From Halocynthiibacter namhaensis (GTDB lineage Bacteria > Pseudomonadota > Alphaproteobacteria > Rhodobacterales > Rhodobacteraceae): a DNA stretch of 64,000 nt. The position numbers were made by a program, and so were the translations under genes. Under the pieces are notes generated by a model that had not been told where the DNA came from, made no database searches, and saw nothing but the letters and a program-made list of their open reading frames with translations. How positions within the stretch are numbered: position 1 is the first letter of the stretch; the number at the start of each line of letters is the position of its first letter. The DNA lies in contig NZ_JWIF01000012.1 of assembly GCF_000812685.1 (NCBI RefSeq), positions 1-64,000 of the forward strand, written 5' to 3'. This document shows positions 15,730 to 24,555 of the stretch, one piece after another.

Positions 15730-17835
15730 TTAGCTGTCTTTGTTCAGATCCTCAAAAGAGCGGCCATTGGCGACAAGGTCAACTAACAATTGCGCAGGCT
15801 TCCAGAAATGCGCATCCTCGGCCTCGAATTCACGCAGATCGGCCAGCAGATTGTCCAGCCCATACATGTCAGCGTATTTCATCGGCCCACCACGGTAACG
15901 CGGAAAACCATAGCCATAAAGCGCCACAACGTCGATGTCGGATGGACGCAGGGCCACGCCTTCTTGCAGGACCTTCGCGCCTTCATTCACCATCGCCGCC
16001 ATGTAACGGCGCATGATGTCATCAGCGGTGAAGTCGCGTGGGCTGATGCCAAGACGGGCCTGTTCTTCTGAAATCACTTGCAAGACATCGGGGTTTTCTT
16101 CGCCCATGCGCATACCCTCAGGGTAAACATACATGCCCCGCCCGGTTTTCTGGCCAAAATGCCCGGCCTCGCACAGTTTATCCTGCACGGCACTGTACCG
16201 CTCCGCCGGATTCCTGTTTGCAGCCAAACGTTTACGGTTCGCCCAGGAAATATCCATGCCCGCAAGGTCGTGCACCTGGAAGATGCCAATGGGATAGCCG
16301 AAATCATAAATCGCTTTGTCGATGGCATAGGGCGATGCGCCGTCTTCCATCATATAGGTCGCGCAAAGACCGTAGGCTTTATAGATGCGGTTGCCGATAA
16401 AGCCGTCGTGATTGGCGGCGCGAACTGGGGTTTTCTTCAGCTTTTTCGCCAAGGCAAAACCCGTCGCCACAGCATCATCCGCAGGATTGGAAGGGACGAC
16501 AATTTCCAACAGTTTCATGATATTGGCGGGCGAGAAGAAATGCAGACCAATCACATCCTGGGGGCGTGAGGTGACGTTGGCGATGGCGTCTACATCCAGA
16601 TATGAGGTGTTTGTCGCCAGCACTGCACCAGGCTTTGCGGTTTGATCCAATTGACGAAAGACATCTTGTTTGACCTCAATGTTTTCAAATACGGCCTCGA
16701 TAATGAGATCAGAGTCAGACATTGCCGCATAATCGGTTGCGGGTGTGTACAGAGCCATACGTTTGGCTTTAGTGGCCGCATCCATACGGCCTTTCTTGAC
16801 CATGGCGTCGTAAACTTTTTCAACATTGGCTTGGCCACGAGCGATGCTTTCAGTGTCACGTTCCACCATCACAACGGGCAGGCCGGCGTTTAAGGCCGCA
16901 ACCGTGATGCCTGCACCCATGGTGCCGCCGCCGATCACTGCGATCTGGTTCAGGGGGCGGGGCGCCGCGCGGGAGGCTTCGGGGGTTTTCGTGCAGCTGC
17001 GCTCTGCAAAAAAGGCGTGGATCATGCCTTGGCGTTGCGGGGTTTCCATGCATTTCAAAAACTGTTCACGCTCAAAGGCAAGGCCATCTTCGATCGGCAG
17101 GGTCAGCGCGGCGTCGACACATTCAACAATGCGGAACGGCGCGAATTGGCCGCGCGCGCGCTTGGCTATAATGCCTGCGGTATCGTTAATGGCCTTGGTA
17201 TTTTCTGCGGCATTCAAAAGGCCTTCGCTGCGGGCACCCGAAGGCCGCGGAGCGGCGTTGGACGCAATCAATTCATGTGCGTAAGCAATCGCGGCGTCTT
17301 TCAAGTCGTCGCCAGAAATGACGTCAATCAGGCCCAAGGCTTTTGCTTTGTCCGCGCCGATGGGTTTGCCGCCGGTGGCCAGATCAAGTGTGGCTTTTGC
17401 GCCTGCAATGCGTGTCGTGCGTTGGGTGCCGCCTGCACCGGGAAGAATGCCAAGATTCACTTCGGGCAATCCAATGCGTGCGGTTTTATCTGCGATGCGG
17501 TAATGGGCTGCCAAGGCGACTTCAAACCCTCCGCCAAGGGCCGTTCCGTGCAGGGCAGCGATGACAGGTTTTGAACAAGCTTCAATGCGACGAACGACGT
17601 CGGGCAAAGAAGGGTTAACCGGAGGTTTGCCAAATTCGCGGATATCAGCGCCAGCTGGGAATGTGCGACCTGATGCAATTATCAAGACGACTAAGGCGTG
17701 GTTGTCACTTTCGGCCCGTTCAATCCCCGCCTTCAATCCTTGACGCACCGCCAACCCAAGCGCATTCACCGGTGGGTTGTTGATGGATAAAATGGCAATT
17801 GGCCCGTGGTTTTCATAGGAAACGGCTTCACTCAT
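15730..17835 (-). CDS. FadB/FadJ-type enoyl-CoA hydratase / 3-hydroxyacyl-CoA dehydrogenase
   Basis: The 701-residue bifunctional beta-oxidation enzyme has an N-terminal crotonase domain (about 1-190; SGRTFPAGADIREFG oxyanion-hole segment, RIGLPEVNLGILPGAGGTQR), an NAD-binding 3-hydroxyacyl-CoA dehydrogenase domain (about 295-475; IGGGTMGAGITVAALNAG, ATNTSYLDVD, GLHFFSPANIMKLLEIV) and C-terminal dehydrogenase domains (GFIGNRIYKAYG; PSDIDVVALYGYGFPRYRGGPM). It acts in the cytosol on acyl-CoA intermediates. It is divergent from a MarR gene 169 bases away and shares a strand with the SDR gene. No thiolase or acyl-CoA dehydrogenase gene is next to it, so the pathway is only partly encoded here. 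Confidence 0.95.
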   Translation of the reverse strand: MSEAVSYENHGPIAILSINNPPVNALGLAVRQGLKAGIERAESDNHALVVLIIASGRTFPAGADIREFGKPPVNPSLPDVVRRIEACSKPVIAALHGTALGGGFEVALAAHYRIADKTARIGLPEVNLGILPGAGGTQRTTRIAGAKATLDLATGGKPIGADKAKALGLIDVISGDDLKDAAIAYAHELIASNAAPRPSGARSEGLLNAAENTKAINDTAGIIAKRARGQFAPFRIVECVDAALTLPIEDGLAFEREQFLKCMETPQRQGMIHAFFAERSCTKTPEASRAAPRPLNQIAVIGGGTMGAGITVAALNAGLPVVMVERDTESIARGQANVEKVYDAMVKKGRMDAATKAKRMALYTPATDYAAMSDSDLIIEAVFENIEVKQDVFRQLDQTAKPGAVLATNTSYLDVDAIANVTSRPQDVIGLHFFSPANIMKLLEIVVPSNPADDAVATGFALAKKLKKTPVRAANHDGFIGNRIYKAYGLCATYMMEDGASPYAIDKAIYDFGYPIGIFQVHDLAGMDISWANRKRLAANRNPAERYSAVQDKLCEAGHFGQKTGRGMYVYPEGMRMGEENPDVLQVISEEQARLGISPRDFTADDIMRRYMAAMVNEGAKVLQEGVALRPSDIDVVALYGYGFPRYRGGPMKYADMYGLDNLLADLREFEAEDAHFWKPAQLLVDLVANGRSFEDLNKDS

Positions 17836-18004
17836 GGTGCGGACTCCGGCTTAGTATCTGTTACGCTTTTTGTTGAGTTAGGCTGTTTTTGTTACATTCG
17901 CAATGATTTTCGCGGCAAACGCATGTTAGACGTGGGGTGAAAGATCGGCTCTTTCCGAGACAGATTTGTTGGTGTAATAACGTCAGACGGATATCGGAGG
18001 TCCA

Positions 18005-18451
18005 ATGGCGCAAGAACCACAGTATACAGATGGGTACCAGCTTGATGATCAGATTGGCTATGTTTTACGCCTGATCACACAGCGCCATACCGCGATTTTT
18101 CAGGAATGCGCGCAGGGGATCTTGCCCGGTGGTTTAACGCCGACGCAGTTTTCGGCATTGTTGCGGATCCATTCGGTTGGGACCTGTTCACAGAACCGAT
18201 TGGGCCGGATGGCTGCGATGGATGTTGCGACAATCAAAGGGGTCGTAGATCGTCTCAAGCGAAAGGGATTGATCGAGTTGGCCCCAGATCCCGAAGACCG
18301 CCGCCGTACAAAAATCACTTTGTCAGAGACGGGTGAAGCACTGATCCCGCTGCTGAAGCAGACCGGAACGCAGATTACTGCCGAAACGCTGAAGTCGCTA
18401 AGTGATGCAGAAGCAGAGCAGCTTATGATCTTGTTGAAAAAGATGCTGTAA
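18005..18451 (+). CDS. MarR-family transcriptional regulator
   Basis: The 148-residue protein is a typical MarR dimeric winged-helix repressor: an N-terminal helix for dimerisation, HTH around CSQNRLGRMAAMDVATIKGVVDRLKRKGLIE (about 61-91) and the wing DPEDRRRTKITLSETG. The ATG at 18005 follows ATCGGAGGTCC. It sits between divergent fadB-SDR and convergent enamidase genes. Likely targets are the flanking catabolic operons; candidate operators are the palindromes at 19747-19782. MarR proteins of this kind are often relieved by phenolic or acyl-CoA-type ligands, but the ligand here is unknown. Confidence 0.92.
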   Translation: MAQEPQYTDGYQLDDQIGYVLRLITQRHTAIFQECAQGILPGGLTPTQFSALLRIHSVGTCSQNRLGRMAAMDVATIKGVVDRLKRKGLIELAPDPEDRRRTKITLSETGEALIPLLKQTGTQITAETLKSLSDAEAEQLMILLKKML

Positions 18452-18459
18452 GGCGCGGT

Positions 18460-18505
18460 AAATTTCTTTCAAAGAAATTTCTACGGCGTTTTTGAAAAAC
18501 GCCGT
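18460..18505. repeat. Composite double-palindrome repeat, copy 1
   Basis: Two palindromes stand side by side: AAATTTCTTT-C-AAAGAAATTT (18460-18480) and ACGGCGTTTTT-G-AAAAACGCCGT (18483-18505). The same two-part pattern occurs at 32543-32588, with an identical first palindrome and a second one whose outer stem differs but is compensated. Here it lies between convergent marR and enamidase genes and could terminate both. Confidence 0.75.
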
Positions 18506-18532
18506 CTCCATAGCATCTAAGTCGTATGTATT

Positions 18533-19726
18533 TTAGCCGACCACCTCGGGTAAACGTGTGGCGGGGGGCGTGTTGCGCGAACGGTGTGATGTTACTTTTC
18601 CGTCGATGATGGTCATTCCAACGCCGGGAAGGTTTCCGAGTTGCACGGATTCCAACATGTTTTTGCCTGGCGCATGCTGAGCCTGATCCATCAGCACAAA
18701 ATCAGCACATTTTCCAACCTCCACGAGGCCCGTATCCAATTCTCGTTGGCGGGATGTATTTCCATTGGCAAAGCAAAATGCGATCTCAGCAGGAATATTT
18801 CCAAGGGCCGACAACATGGCAATCATTCGCATGATCCCCAACGGTTGCACGCCCGAACCTGCAGGGCCATCGGTGCCCAGAATAATTCGATCCATTTGCT
18901 TTAATTCACGTGCCGTGTTCAGGGTCAGCAGTGCAGCGCGTTCATTGCCATTATGCACGATCTCTAGGCCGGCTGTGCAGCTTTCGCAGAGACACATGAT
19001 TTGATCATCGGGCAGAGCGGAATGGCCGCCGTTGATATGGCCGATCACATCTGTGCCTGTTTCCAGAACCATGTCTGCGTCGATTAAGCCCGACCCCGGG
19101 ATGGAAGGCCCGCCGGTATGGATTGTTGATTGAATTCCGTATTTACGTGCCCAATCGACCATTTGCTTTGCCGTCTTACCGTCTTTCACAGTGCCGAGGC
19201 CGACCTCGCCCAACAGTTTCACGCCCGCATCCGCCATGTCTTTGAAATCTTGTTCGACCATGCCGTGTTCAATAACCGGCGCCCCCGCATGCACCTTCAT
19301 ACCTGAGGGGCGGAAATTATCGTACCAGCGTTGTGCCGCGATCGCCATCGCCTTAAGGCCGACGATGTCTTTGGGGCGGCCCGGCATATGAACTTCACCC
19401 GCTGAAATCAGGGTCGTGACACCGCCATGCAAGGTGGAATCGATCCAGTTCAATTGGTTTTGTCGGGGGGTGTAATCGCCGACAACCGGGTGGATGTGAC
19501 TGTCGATCAAACCAGGGGCCAAGGTCACGCCATGGGCGTCAACCAATATGTCGGCACCTTCACAGTCGATGTCTTTCTCGTAGCCCCATTCATGGACCTT
19601 ACCATCAACAGCAACCAGACAATCCCCATCATATATCGGGGCTTCCATTTTTCCAGACAGGATCATGCCAATGTTTTTAATGACAAGTTTTCCTATGGTG
19701 GTGTTTTCTTTCGTGGGGCCGGCCAT
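18533..19726 (-). CDS. Enamidase-like amidohydrolase
   Basis: The 397-residue amidohydrolase resembles the enamidase of anaerobic nicotinate fermentation, which hydrolyses 6-oxo-1,4,5,6-tetrahydronicotinate with loss of ammonia. Shared features are LVIKNIGMILSG near the start, the metal HxH in DSHIHPVVGDYTPRQ (about 77-91), LHGGVTTLISAGEVHMPGRPKD, the acidic ligand in LLGEVGLGTVKDG, His in STIHTGG and IGHINGG, catalytic Asp in LGTDGPAGSG and the C-terminal SRNTPPATR. The start has GGGAGATAAGTC upstream. No other nicotinate genes are nearby, so it more likely acts on another cyclic amide or enamine. Divergent from a membrane protein and ABC importer. Confidence 0.82.
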   Translation of the reverse strand: MAGPTKENTTIGKLVIKNIGMILSGKMEAPIYDGDCLVAVDGKVHEWGYEKDIDCEGADILVDAHGVTLAPGLIDSHIHPVVGDYTPRQNQLNWIDSTLHGGVTTLISAGEVHMPGRPKDIVGLKAMAIAAQRWYDNFRPSGMKVHAGAPVIEHGMVEQDFKDMADAGVKLLGEVGLGTVKDGKTAKQMVDWARKYGIQSTIHTGGPSIPGSGLIDADMVLETGTDVIGHINGGHSALPDDQIMCLCESCTAGLEIVHNGNERAALLTLNTARELKQMDRIILGTDGPAGSGVQPLGIMRMIAMLSALGNIPAEIAFCFANGNTSRQRELDTGLVEVGKCADFVLMDQAQHAPGKNMLESVQLGNLPGVGMTIIDGKVTSHRSRNTPPATRLPEVVG

Positions 19727-19746
19727 GACTTATCTCCCTGAATATT

Positions 19747-19782
19747 TGTTAGCATGCTAACATGAATTTTGACTTGTACAAG
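19747..19782. promoter_or_regulatory. Two palindromes in the enamidase/membrane-protein divergent region
   Basis: TGTTAGCATGCTAACA (19747-19762) is a perfect 16-base palindrome and CTTGTACAAG (19773-19782) a perfect 10-base one. They lie between the enamidase start (19726, minus) and the membrane-protein start (19847, plus). MarR-type repressors bind such sites; a marR gene is about 1.3 kb away. Assignment to that regulator is inference. Confidence 0.5.
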
Positions 19783-19846
19783 CCCGCATCTTCCTTGCTA
19801 TGGGGTGAAAGCGGTGCTTAAGTTTATGCAATGGGGAGAGAGATTC

Positions 19847-21226
19847 ATGGATGTTCGACATCGCTTGGCATTGGTGGCGTTGCTGCTGATTGTGCCCGTG
19901 ACCGCTTGGGCGCATGTGTCCGAAGGTGCGTTGGTATTGCTCATGCCTACCGGGTTTTACACGGTTGCTGGTGTGTCCGCTGTTTTGGTGTCGGTGGTGG
20001 TTGCTGCCTTTCTAACACCCACGGGCGCGGCAAGGTTATTTGCCTCGCGCAAGATATATTTGCCCCGGATAGGGGGGCTGCGGTTCATCATGCCCGCTGC
20101 TGGCCTGATGGTGTTCATCGCGGCATTCTTGGCAGGTGTTTTGGGCGAACAGCATCCGCTTGAAAACTTGATGCCCCTATATCTGTGGACGTTGCTTTGG
20201 CTGATTTTACCTGCAGTGCAGATGATCTTTGGGGATGTTTGGTCAAGGATGAACCCATGGGCCTTTGTCGCGCTGTTTCTAAAAGAAAGCACAGATCAAA
20301 CCGGCAAGCCCTGTTGGTTCGCGTTGGTTTTCTTTCTCGTGATTTATTTATTCGCCATGGTGGATGTAGCACCGGATGCACCCGCGCGTTTGGCCGTATT
20401 TTCAGGTTTGTATTGGCTGTTTCATTTGGGGATGATGTTGTGGAAAGGGCCGGGGTGGTTGGCACGAGGGGAAGGGTTCACGGTTCTGTTCGCGTTGCTT
20501 GCTCGCTTGTCACCGATGGCCGGAGGGCGGATTGGATTGCCCGGACATAAGTTGCACCAAGACCTCCATCCCAGAGGACAATGCGGGAACAACCCTATGC
20601 TATCTGTGGCCGTTTTTGCAATCGCGATGTTGGCTGCGGGCAGCTATGATGGGATCAATGAGACATTCTGGTGGTTGTCGCAAATCGGGGTGAACCCCTT
20701 GGCTTTTCCGGGGCGATCACAAGTGGTCGCGCCGATGCTCATGGGCTTTGTCATGGCACAACTGACGCTTCTGATTGGTTTTTCAGCAATCTGTTTCTTG
20801 GGGTGGCGCTTGGCATCACGGCCAGGGCATTTCCAAGATTTCTTTACTGTAATGTCCTTGGCGCTGCTGCCTATTGCTGCTGGGTATCATGTCGCGCATT
20901 ACCTGACGGCTTTCTTGGTGAATGGACAGTATTTGAAGATCGCGGTGACTGAGATGTTTCACTTTTCACATGCGGCCGATCATGCAGAAGTTTATATAAC
21001 AACCGGGTTTTTCAATCGCCCTTCCTATGTGCGGGACATTTATGTTGTTCAATCTTGTGCGATTGTGATTGGGCATATGCTTGCAATTTTATTGTCACAT
21101 AGCTTTGCGCTTGGGATAACAAATAACCGGATTACGGCGCTCAAAAGCCAAGCTCCGCTGATTGTCTTTATGATCGGTTACACGTTTCTGGGGCTGTGGT
21201 TATTGGCCAGCCCACGAGGGGTGTAA
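19847..21226 (+). CDS. Polytopic membrane protein, function unknown
   Basis: The ATG at 19847 has GGGGAGAG upstream and opens MDVRHRLALVALLLIVPVTAWAHVSEG, a cleavable signal peptide or first helix. The 459-residue protein then has about ten hydrophobic segments. His-rich membrane segments stand out: LYWLFHLGMMLW, GYHVAHYLTAFL, and the C-terminal part has FHFSHAADHAEVY. The overall layout (periplasmic AHxxEG start, many helices, clustered His) recalls a poorly characterised family sometimes labelled fenitrothion-hydrolase-like, but this is a weak match by eye. It is 110 bases upstream of the ABC importer operon on the same strand, and may be cotranscribed. Confidence 0.75.
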   Translation: MDVRHRLALVALLLIVPVTAWAHVSEGALVLLMPTGFYTVAGVSAVLVSVVVAAFLTPTGAARLFASRKIYLPRIGGLRFIMPAAGLMVFIAAFLAGVLGEQHPLENLMPLYLWTLLWLILPAVQMIFGDVWSRMNPWAFVALFLKESTDQTGKPCWFALVFFLVIYLFAMVDVAPDAPARLAVFSGLYWLFHLGMMLWKGPGWLARGEGFTVLFALLARLSPMAGGRIGLPGHKLHQDLHPRGQCGNNPMLSVAVFAIAMLAAGSYDGINETFWWLSQIGVNPLAFPGRSQVVAPMLMGFVMAQLTLLIGFSAICFLGWRLASRPGHFQDFFTVMSLALLPIAAGYHVAHYLTAFLVNGQYLKIAVTEMFHFSHAADHAEVYITTGFFNRPSYVRDIYVVQSCAIVIGHMLAILLSHSFALGITNNRITALKSQAPLIVFMIGYTFLGLWLLASPRGV

Positions 21227-21336
21227 TATAATTTTTGAATAAAATTCTGGACAGATCGTTTGCATACATACAAACTGACCTCAATGAACGGCCATAGAAG
21301 CCAGAGACATATTCCAGCTTACGGGGGGATTACACC

Positions 21337-22626
21337 ATGAATTCCACAAAGAAAACAGCGATTTCACGCCGCAGCACATTAGGTTTGCTGGGTGGGGCAG
21401 CGCTTGCGCCAGCGGTTCTACCTGGCCTGTCCGGTTTTGCTCAGGCGCAGAGTTCCGCGCCAATTAAGATAGGTTTTCAACTGCACCGCACCGGTATTGG
21501 TGCAGCTTATGGCCGTTGGTACGAGCGTACGTCAAACGCCGCCGTCGCGCGCATCAACGACATGGGGGGCATCAATGGGCGCCCGGTGGAATTGGTGATT
21601 GAGGATGACGGCACCGATCCGAAACGTGGCGCTGAGGTGGTCGAGAAATTCGCTACCCAGCATGAATGTGATATCGGGTTTGGCACGCTATTTTCCCACG
21701 TGGTTTACGGTTCGGCCCCACGGGCGGGCGAATTGAAACTGCCTTATTTCGTGTGCTCGGAAGGGCATCACGTGGCTTCGGGTGCGCTTAATCGCTATGT
21801 CATGCAACCCGGTATTACAGATGTGAAAAGCCAAGTTCAGGCGATGGCGCCCTTTGTGGCGAATAACCTGGGTAAGAAGGTCACCATGATCTTCCCTGAT
21901 TTCGCCTTTGGCCATGATCACCGTGATTTCTTCTCGGCAGCGATTGAGGCACAGGGCGGCGAAGTGGTCGCAAAAATCGCGATCCCACCGACAGAGACCA
22001 GCTTTACCAAATATTTTCCACAAATCCCCCGCGAAACCGAAGTCATCTATCACGTGATGGTCGGCCCAGCGGTTCTGACATTTGTGAAAGAAATGGGTGA
22101 GTTCTTTGGCCCATCCAGCCCGGAGATCTTCGGCTTTATCGATTCATTGGAAGCGGTTGATCTGTCATCGCCTGGCCTTGAATTCTTGGAAGGCACCTAT
22201 TTCTGGGAAGGCAACCCGCGCTATGCGCAAGCGGATCAAACCGAGTTTGACAAAACCTACCGCGCCGCCATCGGGATTGATGAAAACGGGGCAAGCGTGT
22301 CAGACAGTGCAGATGTGTCGACCTATGCGCATATGTTCAGTTGCTGGGAAACGTTGAATGTCATCAAGCGTGGTATGGAAGCTGCTGGTTACCAAGGCCC
22401 GGCTGATCGCGTGAAACTGATCGAGGCGATTGAGGACATGACCGACATGGCCCATTCTGACGATCATCCCCAGGGGGCAAAGGTCTTTAATGGCAAAACC
22501 CACCAGGTCTTTGGCCATCAATATATTTCCCAAGTGGAAGAGGGCCGTTTGAACGTCAAACACACGACCGCGATTGAAGATGGCTTCTATGAAGATGAAG
22601 TCGATTACACCACGCAAAGCTTCTAA
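21337..22626 (+). CDS. ABC-type amide/branched-chain-type substrate-binding protein
   Basis: The 429-residue protein carries a Tat-like signal (SRRSTLGLLGGAALAPAVLPGLSGFAQAQ) followed by a type I periplasmic-binding fold (IKIGFQLHRTGIGAAYGRWYERTSNAAVARINDMGGINGRPVELVIEDD). This fold binds branched-chain amino acids, urea, short amides or organic acids. It is first gene of a complete SBP-permease-permease-ATPase-ATPase operon. A hairpin after the stop codon may protect or over-represent its mRNA. An imperfect repeat GTTTG-8-CAAAC at 21258-21275 lies upstream. The ligand is not known; the nearby enamidase suggests a nitrogen compound. Confidence 0.92.
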   Translation: MNSTKKTAISRRSTLGLLGGAALAPAVLPGLSGFAQAQSSAPIKIGFQLHRTGIGAAYGRWYERTSNAAVARINDMGGINGRPVELVIEDDGTDPKRGAEVVEKFATQHECDIGFGTLFSHVVYGSAPRAGELKLPYFVCSEGHHVASGALNRYVMQPGITDVKSQVQAMAPFVANNLGKKVTMIFPDFAFGHDHRDFFSAAIEAQGGEVVAKIAIPPTETSFTKYFPQIPRETEVIYHVMVGPAVLTFVKEMGEFFGPSSPEIFGFIDSLEAVDLSSPGLEFLEGTYFWEGNPRYAQADQTEFDKTYRAAIGIDENGASVSDSADVSTYAHMFSCWETLNVIKRGMEAAGYQGPADRVKLIEAIEDMTDMAHSDDHPQGAKVFNGKTHQVFGHQYISQVEEGRLNVKHTTAIEDGFYEDEVDYTTQSF

Positions 22627-22640
22627 TAGGCTTTAAAACG

Positions 22641-22666
22641 GACAGGTCCAAAGCATTGGGCCTGTC
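22641..22666 (+). terminator. Intra-operon hairpin after the substrate-binding protein gene
   Basis: GACAGGTCC (22641-22649) pairs with GGGCCTGTC (22658-22666) with one mismatch. It lies between the binding-protein and permease genes and is only weakly followed by T. Such hairpins commonly raise the ratio of binding protein to permease. Confidence 0.5.
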
Positions 22667-22696
22667 ATATTTATCCCCACAAAAGCAGAGACACAG

Positions 22697-23623
22697 ATGG
22701 AATTTGGTCCACATCTTATGCTGGCCACCCTTGAGGGGGCGATCACGGCAGCGATTTTGGCGCTCACGGCGGTTGGGCTTTCGCTCACCTTTGGTGTGAT
22801 GCGCGTTGTCAACGTCGCCCACGGTGAATTTTTCATGCTTGGCGCCGTCGCGGCCTGGTTCATTTCCACGGCCATTGGCGGTCATCCAGCACTTGGTTTC
22901 ATCGCCGCTGTGGTGTTTGCGCCTTTGATCATCGGGCTGCTTGCGGCCAGTGCGGATTGGCTGGTTCTTAAGCGCCTGGAATATGACCCTGAACGCACAA
23001 TCGTTGCCACCATCGGCCTGCTTTACATCATCCAACAAGGGGCGTTGATTGGTTTTGGCCCGAATGCCCAACCGGTTGAGGCACCGTTTAGCCATCGTAT
23101 TGCATTGCCTTGGTTCGAATGGGGCGAAAGTGGGTTTGAGATGTATTATCCTTGGGGGCTTTCCACGAATTCTTACAAGCTGTTCATCATCTTTGCGGCC
23201 TGTGCGATTTTGATGGGCCTGTGGGTGATCATGACGCGGACCAAGATTGGCTTGGTCATGCGCGCAACCCAGCAAGATCGCGATATGGCAACGGCTTTTG
23301 GCATCCCCGTCGAACGTGTTTATGCCCTGACGTTTGGCTTGGGTGCGGCGCTTGCGGCCCTTGGTGCGGTGCTGATTGTGCCTGTGCAACAAGCCTATTA
23401 TTTGATGGGGCATGATCCACTTTTGCTGTCCTTTATCGTTGTGATCATCGGTGGGTTGGGCAGTCTGCGCGGGACAGTTTTGGCCGCGCTTTTGATTGGC
23501 ATGAGTGACGGGATCATTTCGGTCTTCTTCTCGCCCACGCTTGCCAAAATCATCGCAACCCTATTGGTCGCCATGGTCTTGGTGTTCCGACCACAAGGCC
23601 TGTTTGGGAAGGGCACCCACTGA
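22697..23623 (+). CDS. ABC transporter permease, LivH type
   Basis: The 308-residue inner-membrane permease has about eight hydrophobic segments and the LivH signature pattern: LTAVGLSLTFGVMRVVNVAHGEFFMLGA near the N terminus, and the coupling region MRATQQDRDMATAFGIPVERVYALTFGLGAALAALGAVL (about 195-235), then FIVVIIGGLGSLRGTVLAALLIGM. Its stop codon overlaps the start of the LivM-type gene by one base (TGATG), showing translational coupling. It imports the ligand delivered by the upstream binding protein. Confidence 0.94.
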   Translation: MEFGPHLMLATLEGAITAAILALTAVGLSLTFGVMRVVNVAHGEFFMLGAVAAWFISTAIGGHPALGFIAAVVFAPLIIGLLAASADWLVLKRLEYDPERTIVATIGLLYIIQQGALIGFGPNAQPVEAPFSHRIALPWFEWGESGFEMYYPWGLSTNSYKLFIIFAACAILMGLWVIMTRTKIGLVMRATQQDRDMATAFGIPVERVYALTFGLGAALAALGAVLIVPVQQAYYLMGHDPLLLSFIVVIIGGLGSLRGTVLAALLIGMSDGIISVFFSPTLAKIIATLLVAMVLVFRPQGLFGKGTH

Positions 23624-24555
23624 TGTCAGAGATCTCACGCATTCATCTTTTACACGCCGCCATGGTCGCCGCTTTGGTGATCTGTTGGTTTGTCCTTCCG
23701 GTCTATCACGCGGGCAACTTGGCGCGGATCATGGTCTTTGCGATCTACGCCATGGGCTATAATTTACTGTTTGGCTACACGGGGCTTCTGTCCCTTGGAC
23801 ATGCGTTGTTCTTTGGGGCGGGTATGTATGGCCTGGGCCTTGCGATGCATTTGGGCGGGGTCTCTGCCGGGCCTGGAATTTTGGCGGGCCTTATTGCGGC
23901 CTTGGTTGTGTCTGGGATCGTGGGTTTTCTTGCCCTGCGCACAACCGGCGTCGCTTTCATGATCGTCACATTGATGTTCGCCCAGGCCGGTTATCTGGCG
24001 GTTTTACTGTTTGGCACCTATACGCGCGGCGACGAGGGGTTTGTTTTGCCTCAGGCCACACGCGCGTTGTTGGGCGTTGATCTGTCGGATGCACAGAACC
24101 GATATTTCGCAGCCCTTCTGTTGTTTTCCGCAGTGCTCTTTTTCATCGGTTGGCTGGTGCGCACGCCCTTTGGCCGCTGCCTTGTCGCCATCCGAGAGAA
24201 CGAAGAACGCGCGCGGATGTTGGGCTATGACATCACGCGCCACAAGCTGATGGCCGTGATCATGTCGGGCACGATCTCGGGTCTGTCTGGCGCGGCTTAT
24301 TGCTTGTTGTTTGGCTCAGCTCAGGCGGCATTTGTGGCGGTGCCTTATTCGATCTTTCCGCTGCTTTATGTGCTGTTGGGGGGCATGGGCACAACGCTTG
24401 GGCCCTTTGTTGGGACGTTGTTCATGTTCTATCTCATCGATTGGTCGGGCGGGAACATGATGGTCGCGGGGTTTGTTTTGGTCGCACTTGCCCTGTTCGC
24501 GCCCGCAGGCATTTTGGGCGAAGTCCGTCGGAGGTTGATCACATGGCTGCCGTGA
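23623..24555 (+). CDS. ABC transporter permease, LivM type
   Basis: The 310-residue permease pairs with the LivH-type subunit. Typical segments are AIYAMGYNLLFGYTGLLSLGHALFFGAGMY, the cytoplasmic coupling loop AIRENEERARMLGYDITRHKL (about 191-211), and VLLGGMGTTLGPFVGTLF. The downstream ATPase gene starts inside its last codons (13-base overlap). Confidence 0.94.
   Translation: MSEISRIHLLHAAMVAALVICWFVLPVYHAGNLARIMVFAIYAMGYNLLFGYTGLLSLGHALFFGAGMYGLGLAMHLGGVSAGPGILAGLIAALVVSGIVGFLALRTTGVAFMIVTLMFAQAGYLAVLLFGTYTRGDEGFVLPQATRALLGVDLSDAQNRYFAALLLFSAVLFFIGWLVRTPFGRCLVAIRENEERARMLGYDITRHKLMAVIMSGTISGLSGAAYCLLFGSAQAAFVAVPYSIFPLLYVLLGGMGTTLGPFVGTLFMFYLIDWSGGNMMVAGFVLVALALFAPAGILGEVRRRLITWLP

Noticed and set aside
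16078-17574. Several long open frames opposite the fadB-type gene
   Set aside because: All lie within a gene with full-length family support; they are antisense shadows.
21258-21275. Operator-like repeat GTTTG-8-CAAAC upstream of the first substrate-binding protein gene
   Set aside because: The arms are only five bases, AT-rich and unlike the palindromes at 19747-19782; not distinct from chance.
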